DNA of 64,000 bases from Nocardia yamanashiensis NBRC 100130 (lineage in GTDB: Bacteria; Actinomycetota; Actinomycetes; Mycobacteriales; Mycobacteriaceae), in NCBI RefSeq assembly GCF_001613325.1, contig NZ_BDCD01000016.1, positions 248,001 to 312,000 of the forward strand, given 5' to 3'. The notes beneath the pieces are model-generated. The model did not search any database, was not told where the DNA came from, and saw only the letters and a program-made list of their open reading frames with translations. Position numbers and translations under genes: made by a program. Numbering within the stretch: position 1 is the stretch's first letter; the number at the start of each line of letters is the position of its first letter. Positions 1 through 15,000 of this stretch are shown here, piece by piece.

Positions 1-2
1 AA

Positions 3-3000
3 CTGCACGAAATGCCCAATGGCATGCCGATCGTCGGCCGCAACCGCTCCAATGTCGAATTCCTGTACGAGGAGATCTTCGAGAACGGCGAATACTGCCA
101 CGACGGCATCGCCATCCCCGCCACCGGCTGCATCGTGGATATCGGCGCGCACGTCGGCATGTTCTCGGTCTACGCCAAACGCACCTCCCCGGCGGTCCGG
201 CTGTTCGCGGTCGAACCCATGCCGGAACTGCGGCGCATGTACGAGGCCAACTCGCGGCTGCACGGCCTCGACGCCACCGTGGTGCCGTACGCCATCGGCG
301 CGGAAGCCGCCACCGACACTTTCACCTACTACCCGGAAATGTCGGTCATGTCCGGGCGCGGCACCGACAGCCGCGTGCAGCACGACATTCTCGAATCCTT
401 CCTGCATCACGAATACGCCGCCGAGAGCGCGGATCTGGGGGAGAGCTATGTCGATCAGCTGATCGAGGACCGCCTGGACTTCGAACGCGTCGACGTCTCG
501 GTCCGGACGCTGTCGCACATCATCACCGAATACGGCATCGACCGGATCGACCTGCTCAAACTCGATGTCGAAGGCAGCGAACTGGACGCCTTGCGCGGTA
601 TCGCACCCGAGCACTGGCCGCTCATCGACCGCATGGTCATCGAGGTCCACGATGTCGAAGGCCGGCTCGCCCGCATCGAGAACCTGCTGCACGAGCACGG
701 ATTCGTTTCCGCCGCCCGGGTGTCGCCGAACGTGGTCGGCACCGACCTGCACATCGTCTACGCCTACCGCGCCACCGTCGGCCCGGACCCCGACGTCGAC
801 ACGGCGCGACCAGACTTCCTGACCCCCGACGAGAAATGGTGCGCCCCAACGGCACTCGGCAAGCTGCTGCGCGAACGGCTCGGCGCGCAACTGCCCGCCT
901 ACATGGTGCCGGATGTGGCGATGGTCCTGGACGCGCTGCCGCTGACCGTGAACGGCAAGGTGGACAAGGCGGCGCTGCCGGAACCGGTCGCGGCGCGCGC
1001 CTACTACCGGGCGCCGCGCACCGTGACCGAAGAGATCGTGGCCACGGTGTTCGCCGAAGTGCTCGGGATGGAACAGGTCGGCCTCGACGACGACTTCTTC
1101 GCCCTCGGCGGCAATTCGCTGTCGGCGACCCGGCTATCGGCGCGCCTGTCCGAAGGCGTCGGCGTCACGGTGACGGTGCGCGATGTGTTCGACGCGTCGG
1201 TGGCCGAGGACCTGGCCGCGCTGCTGGCCGGGCGGGTGGAGCACACCGCGCATCGCGACGCGGTCCCGCGCTTGCGGCGCGGCCGGCGGCCCGAACGGGT
1301 GCCGTTGTCGTATGCGCAGCAGCGGATGTGGTTCGTCAACCGGTTCGATCCGGAGTCGGCGGCCTACAACATCCCGATGGTCATCCGGCTGTCCGGCGCG
1401 GTGAACGAATTCGCCTTGGCCGCAGCGGTACTGGATGTGCTCGCCCGGCACGAGGTGCTGCGCACCCGCTATCCGGACGTGGCCGGGGTGCCGTACCAGG
1501 CGGTGGTGCCCGTGGCCGAGCTGCAGCGGGCGGCGGATATCGACCTGACCGCGCTTCCGGTCGATGCGGCCGGTGCCGAAGCCGAACTCGCGGCACTGGT
1601 CTCGGTGGGTTTCGATGTGGCCCAGCGGGTTCCGTTGCGGGCGCGGCTGCTGGCGGTGGGCGCCGATGAGTTCGTGCTCGTGCTGGTGGTGCATCACATC
1701 AATGCCGACGGCTTCTCCATGGGGCCGCTGGCCCGCGACCTCGCCACCGCCTACACCGCCAGGCGCCATGGGCAGCAACCCGATTGGCCCGCGCTGCCGG
1801 TGCAATACGCGGATTACGCACTGTGGCAACGGGAACTGCTCGGCGCCGCCGACGATCCGGAGTCCTCGCAGTCGCGGCAGGTCGCCTACTGGTCGGAGCA
1901 ATTGCGGGAACTGCCCGAAGTACTGGAACTGCCCTGGGATCGCCCGCGCCCGGCGGTCGCTTCACATCGGGGCGCGACCCACGCCTTCGTCCTGGAACCG
2001 GCGCTGGTCGCCGGATTACGCGACCTGGCGCAGGCTCGGGGCGTCACGGTGTTCATGCTGTTCCACGCCGCGCTCACGGTCGTGCTGTCGCGGCTGTCCG
2101 GCAGCACCGATATCGCCATCGGCTCACCGGTTTCCGGGCGCGGCGCGGCCGAACTGGACGATCTGATCGGCATGTTCGTCAACACAGTGGTGCTGCGCAC
2201 CCGCGTGGACGAAGCGCAGCCGTTCACCGACCTGCTCGCCCAGGTCCGCGGCGTGGACCTGGATGCGTTCGCGCAGTCGGAGGTCCCGTTCGAGCAGGTC
2301 GTGGAGGCCCTGGACCCGCCGCGCAGCCAGGCGCATCACCCGCTGTTCCAGGTCATGCTCGCCTTCCACAATCTCGACCAGGCGGTGCTCGAACTCCCCG
2401 GAGTGGTGGTGGCGGCCTCCGGCGCGGACACCGGCACCGAACGGTTCGACCTGACCTTCACCATGACCGACGCCCCCGACGGGCACGGGGCGATCCCGGT
2501 GGAACTCGGTTACGCCACCGACCTTTTCGATCCGGGCACCATCGCGAACCTGGTCGATCGCCTGCGCGCGGTGCTGCGTGCCGTGACCGCCGATCCGGCG
2601 GTGCGGGTGCGGGATATCGAGGTGCTGTCCGAACCCGAACGGCAGCGGCTCGTCCGGGACTGGGGACGCAACGGAATCCCCGACGAACTGACGGAGCATC
2701 CGACCCTCCCGGCGCTACTGGCCGCGGCGGTCGCGTCGAACCCCGACGGTGTCGCGGTGATCGACGGCGAGCTGCGCATGTCCTATCGCGAGCTCGACGA
2801 GCGATCGAATCGATTGGCGCGCTTGCTGATCGGACGCGGCGCGGGCCCCGAATCCACGGTGGCGGTCGGGATCGAACGGTCCCTGCACTGGGTGCTGGCG
2901 GTGTGGGCCGTCGCCAAGACCGGTGCGGCGTTCCTGTCACTGGACCCCGCGCATCCGGCGGAGCGAAACCGTCTGTTGTGCACGGACTCCGGCGTCGGCT

Positions 3001-6000
3001 GGGTGCTCTCGTGCGGCGATCTCGGATTCGCGGCGCCCGAAGCCGACGTGATCGACCTGGCGGAACTCGAGCCGGCGGCATTCAGCGCCGATGCGCTGAC
3101 CGACGCGGATCGCCGTGGGCTCGTGCACCCGCACGGCACGGCGTATGTCATCTACACCTCCGGTTCGACCGGACGCCCCAAAGGTGTCGAGGTCACGCAC
3201 GCCGGTCTCGCGGCCGTGCGCGCCGACCACGCCCGCCGCTGCGTCGTCGACGCCGGGGCGCGGGTGCTGGCGGTGGCCGCCCGGACCTTCGACGCGGCGA
3301 TTCTCGAACTCCTGCTGGCCCTCTCGGGCAGCGCGACACTGGTGGTCGCACCGCCGGACGTGTACGGCGGCGAGGAACTGCGGGACCTGCTGCGAGCCCA
3401 GCGGGTGAGCCACGCGTTCCTGACGCCGTCGGTGGCGCTGTCGCTGGAACCGGCCGGACTCGACGACCTGCGGGTGGTGCTCACCGGCGGCGATCGGTGC
3501 GGACCGCAGCTGGCGGCGCGCTGGGCGGGCACCGATGCGGCGGGCGCACGCCGCGTGCACAACCTGTACGGCCCGGCCGAGGCGACCATCTGGGTGACCG
3601 CCGCGGAACTGCTGCCCGGCCGGACGCCCGCGATCGGCACACCCATCACGGGAATGTCCGCGGTGGTGCTGGACGCCTGGCTGCGGCCCGTGCCCGCGGG
3701 GGTGGTCGGTGAACTGTACGTGGCGGGCCCCGGGGTGGCGCGCGGCTATCGGGACCGGCCCGGGCTCACCGCAGGCCGTTTCGTGGCCGATCCGTTCGGC
3801 GCACCCGGGCAGCGCCTGTATCGCACCGGTGACCTGGTGCACTGGGTGACCGGCGAATCCGGCACGGCCACCCTGGTTTTCGTGGGGCGCTCGGACTTCC
3901 AGGTCAAGGTGCGCGGGCAGCGCCTGGAACCCGGCGAGATCGAAGCCGCACTGGCCGCCGTCGACGGCGTGGCCCAGGCCATCGCCGTCGTGCACCCCAC
4001 GTCCGGCGGCGGCCGATTGGTCGGCTACGTCGTGCCCGAGCCGGGCCGCACGGTGGACCAGGAAACGGTGCTGCACGAGGTCGGCGAGCTGCTGCCGGGC
4101 TACCTGGTGCCGGATGTGGTCATGGCCCTGGACGAGCTGCCGCTGACCAGCAGCGGCAAGGTCGATCGCCGGAGCCTGCCGGAGCCCGCGGCCGAAACCC
4201 GGGAGTTCCGTGCGCCCGCCACGCCGTTCGAGCAGATCATCACCGCGGTGATCGCCGAAGTGCTGGGTCTGGACCGGGTCGGCGTCGATGACGACTTCTT
4301 CGCCCTCGGCGGCGACTCCATCGTGTCGATCCAGGTGGTGGCGAAAGCGCGGGCGCGCGGCGTGGTGTTCGGGCCCCGCGACGTATTCGAACAGCGCACC
4401 CCGGCGCGGCTGGCCGCGACCGCGCGTGCCGCCGGTACCGCGCACACCGGCGTGCTCGCGGAACTGCCCGGCGGTGGCGTCGGCGAGCTGCCGTTGCTGC
4501 CGGTCGCGCGGTGGATGGTGGAGTGGGACAACGGATTCGAGCGCTTCGAACAGCACATGGCGCTGCGGCTCCCGGCCGGTATCGACGAGACCGCCGTGCT
4601 CGCGGCGATCACCGCCCTTCTCGATCACCACGACATGCTGCGCTCACGATTGCGGCGGGAACCGGCCGGCGGGTGGTCACTGCTGGTGGAACCGCCGGGC
4701 AGCGTGCCCGCCGCGGCGGTACTGCATCGCCACCGCATACCGGCGGGACCGGCCGCGGAAGCCGATGCTGCTGCCGCACAGCTGAACTCGGCCACCGACC
4801 GCCTGGACCCCGAGCGCGGCGTCATGGTCCAGTTCGTGTGGCTCGACAACGACGGCGAGACCCCGGGATTGCTGCTGGTGGTGGCCCATCACCTGGCGGT
4901 GGACGGCGTGTCCTGGCGGGTGCTGCTGCCGGACCTGCTCTCGGCCTTCGAGCAGATCGCGGCGGGCCGGATCCCGGTGCTCGACCCGGTCGGCACCTCG
5001 ATGCGGCGCTGGGCGCACGGCTTGGCGGCCGCGGCCGCCGAACCCGCACGGCTGGAAGAACTTCCGCTCTGGCAGTCCATGGTGACCGGTCCGGACCCGA
5101 GCTGGGGCGAACGCGCCCTGGACCCCGCCGTCGACACCGCGGCCACCCTGGACGAAGTCGAGGTGACGCTGCCCGAGGCGGTGACCCGGGCGCTGCTGGG
5201 GCGCGTCCCGGCGGTGTTCCACGGCGGCGTCAACGACGGCCTCCTCGCGGGTTTGGCTGTGGCCGTGCGCATCTGGCGGTCACGGCGGCGGCTCGACGAA
5301 CCGACGCTGCTGGTACGGCTCGAAGGCCACGGGCGCGAGGAACAGGTGGTTCCGGGCGCGGACCTGTCCCGGACCGTCGGCTGGTTCACCACGGTGTTCC
5401 CGGTCCGGCTCGACCTGACCGGCATCGACGTCGAACACGGCGACGCGGTCGCGGCGGCTGTCTGGTCGGTCAAGGACACCTTGCGCGCGATCCCGGACAA
5501 GGGCATCGGTTACGGCCTGCTGCGCTACCTCAATCCGGAAACCGCCGCGCTGCTGCCGGATCGAATGCCGGGCGGCATCGGATTCAACTACCTCGGTCAG
5601 GTCACCGGCGGGCAGGCCGAACAGCCGGTCGCCGCGGACCCGCGGCAGCCGGTCACCATCGCCCTCGACGTGAACGCGATCGTGATCGACGACCGGCTCC
5701 GGGCCGGATTCCGCTTCCCGCGCACCCTCCTGGACCGCGCGGACGTGGAAGAACTGGCCGAACTGTGGGCCGAGACGCTGATCGCCATCGCCGCGCACGC
5801 CGAAACCCCGGACGCCGGTGGACATTCCCCGTCCGACTTCGAACTGGTGACACTGACCCAGCCCGAAGTTGTCGCGCTCGATCGGGCGTATCCGGGGCTG
5901 ACCGATGTCTGGCCGGTGACGCCGCTGCAAGCCGGATTGCTGTTCCACACCGGACTCACCGGCACCGCCGAGCCGGATGCCTATGTCGCGCAACTGGCGC

Positions 6001-9000
6001 TGCGGCTGCGTGGCGAACTGCACCCCGAACGACTCCGGGAAGCCGCGCGCGGTCTGCTCGCCGCGCATCCGGGATTGCGTGCCGCCTTCACGACCACCGG
6101 CGGCGGGACGAGTGTCGCGGTGGTGACCGAGGACGTCGAATTGCCCTGGCAATCGGTCGATCTCACGAACAATGCCGATCCCGAGGCCGCGTTCACCGCG
6201 CTCATGGCGGCGGAGCGGGCCGAGCGCTTCGATCCCGCGACCGCACCGCTGCTGCGCTGCACGGTGGCGCGGCTGGGCGTCGATCGCTGGGCGCTGCTGC
6301 TCACGAACCATCACCTCATCCTCGACGGCTGGTCCTACCCGCTGCTCGTCACCGAACTGTTCACCCGCTACCTCGACGGCGCCACCCGGCCCGCGGGTTC
6401 GTATCGGGATTTCCTGTCGTGGTTGACGACTCGCGATCACGAGGCCGCGCTGGATGCGTGGACGGCGGCCCTGGACGGCGCCGAACCCACACTCGTCGCG
6501 GGCAACGCGCCGAATCACGGTGCGGTGGAAGAGGAATGGATCACCCTCGATGAGGCGGCGGGCCGCGCCCTGACCGCAACGGCCGCTGACGCCGGTGTCA
6601 CGGTCAATACCGTCCTGCAATCGGTGTGGGCGATGCTGCTGGCCCAGCTGAGCGGTCGCAGGGATGTGGTGTTCGGCGTGACGGTATCCGGGCGGCCCGC
6701 CGAATTGCCCGGCGCGGACAGCGCTCTCGGCCTGTTCGTCAACACCGTGCCCACCCGCGTGCGGTTGCGGCCCGCCGAGCCCCTCACCCGGCTGTGGGCT
6801 CGTCTCCAGGGTGAACAGGCGGCGCTGCTCGAGCATCACCACCTGGGCTTGACCGATATCCATGCCCGCACCGGCTACGAGGCCCTCTTCGATACCGTGA
6901 TGGTGGTCGAGTCGTATCCCGTTGACGCGCAGGGCATCCGGCGGCTCACCGCACACAGCGACCTGGAAGTCACCGGCGTCGACGCCGCCGACTCGACCCA
7001 CTACCCGCTCACCTGCAGCGTCACCGTCCAGGACGGGCTGCGCATCCGGCTGCAATACCGGCCCGAGGTATTCGACGCGGCCGTGATCACCGCGCTCGCG
7101 GCCAGGCTGCGACAGGTGCTGAGCGCCGTCACCGCCGATCCGTCGATGACGGTGCGTGACCTGGACACGCTCCCGGCGGCGGAACTGGCGCGGCTGCACC
7201 GTTGGGGCCGCGGCAACGCACTCGACCTCGAAACCCCGGACGCGGACAACGAACCGACCTTGCCGGCCCTGCTCGCACAGGCGGTGGCGGCCAACCCGGA
7301 CGGGTGCGCGGTGGTGGACGGGGAGCGGCGCGTCACCTACCGCGAACTCGCCGAACACTCGAACCGGCTGGCGCGCTTGCTGATCGAACGCGGCGCAGGC
7401 CCCGGCTCCGTGGTCGCGGTGGGAGTGCCGCGCTCACTGGAATGGGTGCAAGCGGTATGGGCGATCGCGCAAACCGGCGCGGCCTTCCTGTCCCTCGACC
7501 CCGCGCATCCGCTGGAGCGGAACCGGTTCATGTGCGCTGATTCCGGTGCGCGAGTGGGCATTACGATCGGTCGCCACGTCGAAGACCTGCCCTCGGACGG
7601 CCCGGCCTGGCTGGCTGTCGACGACCCCGCCGTCGCCGCACGCCTCGAACAGCTCCCGGCCTCGCCGATCACCGCTGCCGACCGCCGTTGCGAATTGCAT
7701 CCCGCCGCGACCGCATACGTGGTCTACACCTCGGGCTCGACGGGACGCCCCAAGGGCGTCGAGATCACCCACGCCGGTCTGGCCGGCGTCCGCGGCGCGC
7801 AGCACCGGCGCTTCGGCACCGGTCCGGACTCGCGGGTGTTGAGCGTCGCGGCCCGCACCTTCGATGCCGCGATCTTCGAACTGCTGCTGATGGTTTCGGG
7901 CAGCGCCACCCTGGTGACCGCACCGCCCGACGTCTACGCCGGACCGGCCCTGGCCACACTGCTGCGGACCGAACGCGTCACCCACGCCGTCCTCACCCCC
8001 AGCGTGGCGGTCGCTCTCGACCCGTCCGGCCTGGACGATCTCGAGGTGCTGATCGCGGCGGGTGAAGCCTGCCCGCCCGCCCTGGTCGCGCGCTGGTCGC
8101 GCACCGATACCGCGCGCCGCCGCCGGGTCCACAATCTGTACGGCCCGGCCGAGGCCACCATCTGGGTGACGGGCAGCGACGCGTTGCGCGCGGGCGATCC
8201 GGTCACCATGGGCTCGGTCATCGGCGGCATGTCCGCGCAGGTCCTCGACGCCTGGCTGCGGCCGGTGCCCGCCGGAGTCATAGGCGAGTTGTACGTATCG
8301 GGCCCCGGCGTGGCCCAGGGTTATCGTGGTCGTCCGGGCTTGACGGCGGCCCGCTTCATCGCCGATCCGGCCGGATCGGGCGAGCGCTGGTATCGCACCG
8401 GCGACCTGGTGCGCTGGCTCGAATCCGAGGACGGCACCGGCGTATTGAGCTTCGCCGGCCGCGCCGACTTCCAGGTGAAGGTGCGCGGCCAACGCCTGGA
8501 ACTGGGCGAGGTCGAAGCCGCCCTGTGTGCCCTGGACGGCATCGATCAGGCCGTCGCGCTCGTGCACGCCTCCGATGCGCGGGCGCGGCTGGTGGCCTAC
8601 GTGGTCGCGGGCACCGGCTGCGCGGTGGACCCGGCCCGGGTGCGGCGGGCGGCGGCACAGCGGCTGCCGGGCTTCATGGTGCCCGATGTCGTCCTGCCGG
8701 TGGAGTCCCTGCCGCTCACCGTGAACGGCAAGGTGGACACGTCGAGCCTGCCCGAACCGGTGGCGGCCCGCGCCGGCTACCGGGCCCCGCGCACCGCGAC
8801 CGAAACCGCCGTGGCGCGCGTGTTCGGCGAGGTGCTGGCGGTGGAACGGGTCGGTCTCGACGACGACTTCTTCGCGCTGGGCGGCAATTCGCTGTCGGCG
8901 ACCCGGCTTTCGGCACGCCTGTCCGAAGCCGTAGGCGGCACAGTCGGAGTGCGCGAGGTGTTCGAAGCCCCGGCGGTGGGGGACCTGGCCGCACTGCTGG

Positions 9001-12000
9001 AGGCGCGAGCGACGACGCCCGGCCACGACGCGCCGCCGCTGGTACCGCGGCCGCGACCGGAACAGGTGCCGTTGTCGTATGCGCAGCAACGCATGTGGTT
9101 CGTGAACCGCTTCGCGCCCGATTCGGTGGCCTACAGCATTCCCATGGTGCTGCGCCTGTCGGGCGCGCTCGATGCCGAGGCGCTGTCGGCGGCGGTGCGG
9201 GACGTGCTCGGACGGCACGAGGTACTGCGCACCCGATACCCCGATACCGCGGGCGTGCCGCGTCAGGACGTGGTGCCGGAAGCCGAACTCGACGGCGTGA
9301 TCGATATCGACCTCGCGCCGCGGACCGTGCGCGCTGCCGATCTCACGCGGGTGATCGCCGAGTCGGTCGCCGTGAAATTCGATGTGGCCGAGCGGGTTCC
9401 GGTCCGCGCCCGGCTGCTCGCGCTCGGCCACGCCGAACAGGTACTGGTGCTGGTGGTGCATCACATCGCCGCCGACGGATTCTCGATGGGCCCCCTGGCG
9501 CGGGATCTGGCCGCGGCGTACGCGGCCAGGTCCGCCGGGCGGCAACCCGAGTGGTCGCCGCTGCCGGTGCAGTACGCGGATTACGCGCTGTGGCAGCGCG
9601 AATTGCTGGGTGCCGCAGAGGATCCGGGATCATTGCTCGCGCGGCAACAGGGTTATTGGATCGAGCGATTGCGTGATCTCCCCGAAGTCCTGGAGCTGCC
9701 CGCCGACCGCCCACGCCCGGCGGTGGCGTCCCATCGCGGAGCCACCCACGGCTTCACGATGGACCCGGCGGTGGTGGCCGGACTGCGGGAACTGGCTGCG
9801 GCACAAGGTGTCACGCTGTTCATGGTCTTCCACGCCGCCCTGGCCGTGGTGCTGTCCCGGCTGTCCGGCAGCGCGGATATCGCCATCGGCTCACCGGTGT
9901 CGGGGCGCGGATCGGCCCAGCTGGACGACCTGGTGGGCATGTTCGTCAATACCGTCGTACTGCGCACCCGCGTGGACGATTCGGCGTCGTTCGCCGAACT
10001 CCTCGCCCGGGTGCGCGAGGTCGACCTGGATGCCTTCGCGCGCGCCGAGATCCCGTTCGAACAGGTCGTGGAAGCCGTCGACCCGCCTCGCAGTCAAGCC
10101 CACAATCCGCTGTTCCAGGTGCTGCTCGCCTTCCACAACCTGGACCGGGAGAGCCTCGCACTGCCCGGCCTCGAGGTGACGCCGATCCGTGCCGAAACCG
10201 GCGTCGAACGCTTCGACCTGACCTTCACCCTCACCGACACGCCGGACCCGGACGGTGCCATTCCCGTCGATATCGGTTACGCAACAGACCTTTTCGACCC
10301 CGCGACGATCGCCACCCTGGCCGATCGCCTGCAGCGGGTGTTCGGCGCGATCACCACCGACTCCGCCGTCGCGGTCCGCGATATCGACGTGTTGTCTGCT
10401 GACGAACGCCACTTGCTGGTCGAGGAGTGGGGCCGCACCGGCACTCCCGCGCTCGGTGCATTCGCCACCGACGCCGTCACGCTGCCCGTCCTGCTGGCCG
10501 CCGCGGTGGCGGCGAACCCGGACGGTGCCGCGGTGGTGGACGCGGACCACAGCATTTCTTACCGGGAGCTGGACGAGCGCTCGAACGCATTGGCCCGCTT
10601 GCTGATCGGACGCGATATCGGCCCCGAATCGGTGGTCGCGATCGCGCTGCCGCGTTCCCTCGAATGGCTGCTCGCCGTGTGGGCGATCACCAAGACCGGT
10701 GCCGGATTCCTGTCCCTGGACCCCGCCTATCCGATCGAACGCAACCGGTATATGTGCGCCGATACCGCTGTGCGCCTGGGAATCACGGCCGAACGCCACA
10801 CCGCCGCGCTGCCCTCGGACGGTGTCTCCTGGCTGTGCCTGGACGACCCGGCCGTGACGGAGCGACTCGAGCAGTGCCCGTCGGCCGCCGTCACCGATGC
10901 CGACCGGTGCGGGGCGCTGCGGCCCGGCAACACGGCGTACGTCATCTACACCTCCGGCTCCACCGGACGGCCGAAGGGCGTCGCCGTCACCCATGCGGGC
11001 CTGGCCGCGGTCGCCGCCGCGCAACGCCTCGACTACGCGGTCGCAGCCGAATCCCGCGTATTGGCGGTCTCCGCACGCACTTTCGACGCCGCCATGCTCG
11101 AACTACTGCTCGCCGTCCCGGCCGGCGCGGCTCTGGTCATCGCCCCCGACGACGTGTACGGCGGGCAACCGCTCACCGAACTGATCCGCGACCAGGCCGT
11201 CACCCACGCCTTCCTGACCCCGTCGGTGGTGGCCTCACTGGAACCCGCCGGGCTCGACACGCTGCGCATGCTGACCGTCGGCGGCGAACGTTATTCGTCC
11301 CGGCTGGTCGAACGCTGGTCACGCACCGACACCGAGGCCCAGCGGCGGTTCTTCAATACCTACGGCCCGACCGAGGCCAGCATCATCATGTCCATCAGCG
11401 GCGAACTGCGCGCCGGCGCTCCGATCGACCTCGGAGCGGGCATCCCCGGCATGGGCGTGCGGGTACTGGACGCCGCGCTGCGCCCGGTGCCGGTCGGTGT
11501 GGTGGGTGAGCTCTATCTGTCCGGAGCGGGCCTGGCGCGCGGATACCTCGGCCGTCCCGGTCTCACCGCTGACCGATTCGTGGCCGACCCCTACGGTCCG
11601 GCGGGCAACCGGCTCTACCGCACCGGTGACCTGGTGCGCTGGATGACCTCCGAATCCGCTACCGGCGTACTGACTTTCGTCGGCCGCGCCGACTTCCAGG
11701 TGAAGCTGCGCGGTCAGCGTCTCGAACCCGGCGAGGTCGAGGCCGCACTGTGCGAACTGGACGGCATCGGGCAGGCCGTGGTGCTCGTCCACACCGCCGA
11801 CGCCGTGGCTCGCCTGGTGGCGTACGTGGTCCCGCGCGCCGGATCCGAGATCGATCCGGCCGGGGTCCGGCAGGCTGCCGCCGAGCGGCTTCCCGGCTAC
11901 CTGGTCCCAGACGTGGTGATGGTCCTCGGCACACTGCCTTTGAGCGCCACCGGCAAGGTGGATCGGCGCGCGCTGCCCGAACCGGTGATCACCGCACCGC

Positions 12001-15000
12001 GGTTCCGGGCGCCCGCCACCCCGCTCGAAGAGATCGTCGCCGAGGTGTTCGGCGAGGTACTCGGGATCGAACGGGTCGGCGTGGACGACGACTTCTTCGC
12101 ACTGGGCGGCGATTCCATCGTCTCCATCCAGGTGGTGTCCAAGGCGCGCGCCCGCGGCGTGCTGTTCGGCCCGCGCGACGTTTTCGAACAGCGCACCCCC
12201 GCCCGGCTGGCCGCCTGCGCCGCGACCGGGGCCGCCGAGACGCTGGCCGAACTGGACGGCGGCGGCATCGGTGCAATGCCCGTGCTGCCGGTGGCGCAAT
12301 GGATGGTGGAGTGGGGCAAGGGATTCGACCGGTTCGAACAGCATGTGGTGCTGCGCGTGCCGGCCCGGGTCGACGACCGATGCTTGACCGTGGCGCTCGA
12401 CGCGGTCCTCGAGCGGCACGACATGCTGCGCTCCCGCCTGCGGTCCGATCGGACCGGCAGCTGGTCGCTGGTGGTGGCTCCGGCGGGCACGCCGGACGCG
12501 GCCTCCGTGCTGCATCGCCGGGCCCTCGAAGCCGTCGAGGACAGCGAGGCGGGCCGGATCGCCGTCGCCGATATCGCTGCGGCGGAACTGGATTCGGCCA
12601 TCCGCCGCTTGCGCCCGGCAGACGGTGCGATGGTGCGATTCGTCTGGCTCGACCCGCAGGACGGCACCCCGGGCTGGCTTCTGGTGGTGGCGCACCACCT
12701 GGTGGTCGACGGGGTGTCCTGGCGCGTACTGGTCCCGGACCTGATGTCAGCGCTGGAACAAGCTGTGGCGGGCCGGAATCCGGAGCTGGAACCGGTCGGC
12801 ACGTCCATGCGGCGCTGGTCCCACGGGCTGCAGGATGCGGCCATGGACCCGGCCCGGACGGCGGAACTGGATTACTGGCGACAGCTGACGGCGGGCGCGG
12901 ATCCGGTTCTCGGCGGCCGGGAACTCGACCCCGCGATCGATACCGCCGCCACGCTCGAACAGCTCGAACTGCGGCTGCCCGAATCGGTGACCCGGTCCCT
13001 GCTGTCCCGGGTGCCCGCCGTGTTCCACGGCAACGTCGATGACGCCCTGATCGCGGGACTGGTGGTGGCGGTGCGCAGCTGGCGTGCCCGCCACGGCGGC
13101 GACGACCCCTCGGTGCTGATCCGCCTGGAGGGGCACGGCCGCGAGGAGCAGGTGGTCGCGGGCGCGGACCTCTCGCGCACGGTCGGCTGGTTCACCTCCA
13201 TGTTCCCGGCCCGCTTCGACCTCACCGGCATCGACGCCGAGGCCGCAGCGGATGGGGACGCGCTCGCGGTCGCGGTGCGGGAGGTCAAGGAGACACTGCG
13301 CTCGATACCCGACAAGGGCATCGGGTACGGCCTGCTGCGCTATCTCAACCCGGAAACCGCGGCGCTGCTGCCGGATCGGATGCCGGGCCGGATCGGCTTC
13401 AACTACCTGGGCCGGATCTCGGCCGCCGATATCGGGAGCGGTGGCCTGCACGGCGGCCTGGGTGAGCTGAGCGGATCCCCGCACCCGGACATGCCGGTGA
13501 CGGTCGCCGTCGATGTGAGCGCCATCGTCGTGGAGGACCGGCTGCGGGCGGTGTTCCGCTTCCCGCGCAGCCTGCTCGATCGGGCACAGGTCCGGGAATT
13601 GGCGGACCTGTGGTCGCAGGCGCTGACGACGATCACCGAGTACGCGCAAACACCCGGTGCGGGTGGGCATTCCCCCTCGGACTTCGGCCTGGTGAACCTT
13701 GCTCAACCGGATATCGCGGCCCTGGAACGCGCCTATCCCGCGCTCGCCGACGTCTGGCCGCTCACGCCGCTCCAGACCGGTCTGCTGTTCCACGCCGAAC
13801 TGGCCGGAGCCGACGCCGAAACCGATGCCTATGTCGCACAGCTGACTCTGCGGCTGACCGGACAGCTGGACCCGCGACGACTGCGCGCCGCCGCCGCTAC
13901 CGTGGTGCGCCGCCACGATGGACTGCGAACCGCGTTCACCGCCACCACCGACGGCCGCAGTGTGGCGGTGGTCTGTGACGACGTCGAATTACCTTGGCAA
14001 GTAGTCGATCTCACCCGGGATGCCGATCCGGAGGCCGGGCTCACCGCGCTGGCGGCGGCCGAGCTGGCCCGCCCCTTCGATCTCGCCGCCCCACCGCTGC
14101 TGCGATTCACCCTGGTCGCGGTGGCCGCCGATCGCTGGGCGCTGATCCTCACCAACCATCACGTCATCCTCGACGGCTGGTCCTACCCGCTGCTGATCAC
14201 CGAACTGTTCACCGAATACGCCGGTGCGCAGCCGGCCTGGAACGCCGGCTCGTACCGGGATTACCTGGCGTGGTTGACGACTCGCGATCGCGACGCCGCC
14301 CGTACCGCCTGGTCGCGGGCGCTCGACGGAGCCGAACCGACCCTGCTCGCGGGCCCGCCGCGCACCACCGCCGGCGCCGTGGCCGAACAGTCGATCGTCA
14401 TCGACCGCGCCGAAACCCGGGAACTGGTGGCCGCCGCCGCCTCCGCCGGCGTCACCGCGAACACCGTCCTGCAATCCGCCTGGGCGATCATGCTGGCCCA
14501 GGCCGTCGGCCGCACCGACGTGGTCTTCGGCGCGACGGTGTCCGGGCGGCCCGGTGAACTGCCCGCCGCCGGGCATACCATCGGCCTGTTCATCAATACG
14601 ATCCCGACCCGGGTGCGGCTGCGCCCCGACGAGACCGTGACCGGCCTGTGGACGCGCCTGCACGGCGAACAGGCCGCGCTGTTGGAACACCAGCACCTGG
14701 GGCTGCGGGACATCCACGCGCTCACCGGCCACGACAGCCTCTTCGACACTCTGATGGTGCTCGAGTCGTATCCGGTCGACATGGGCGATATCGAGCACGC
14801 GGTCGGCAGCGGCGAGCTGGCGATCACCGGTGTCGACGCCGCCGACGGCACCCACTATCCGCTGTCCTGCACCGCACGGCTCCAGGACGACCTGCGAATA
14901 CGGCTCCAATACCGGCCGGAGCTGTTCGACGCGTCGGAGATCGACTCGTTCGCCGCAGGGCTGCAGCGGGTACTGCGCACCATCGCCCGCGACCCGGCGG

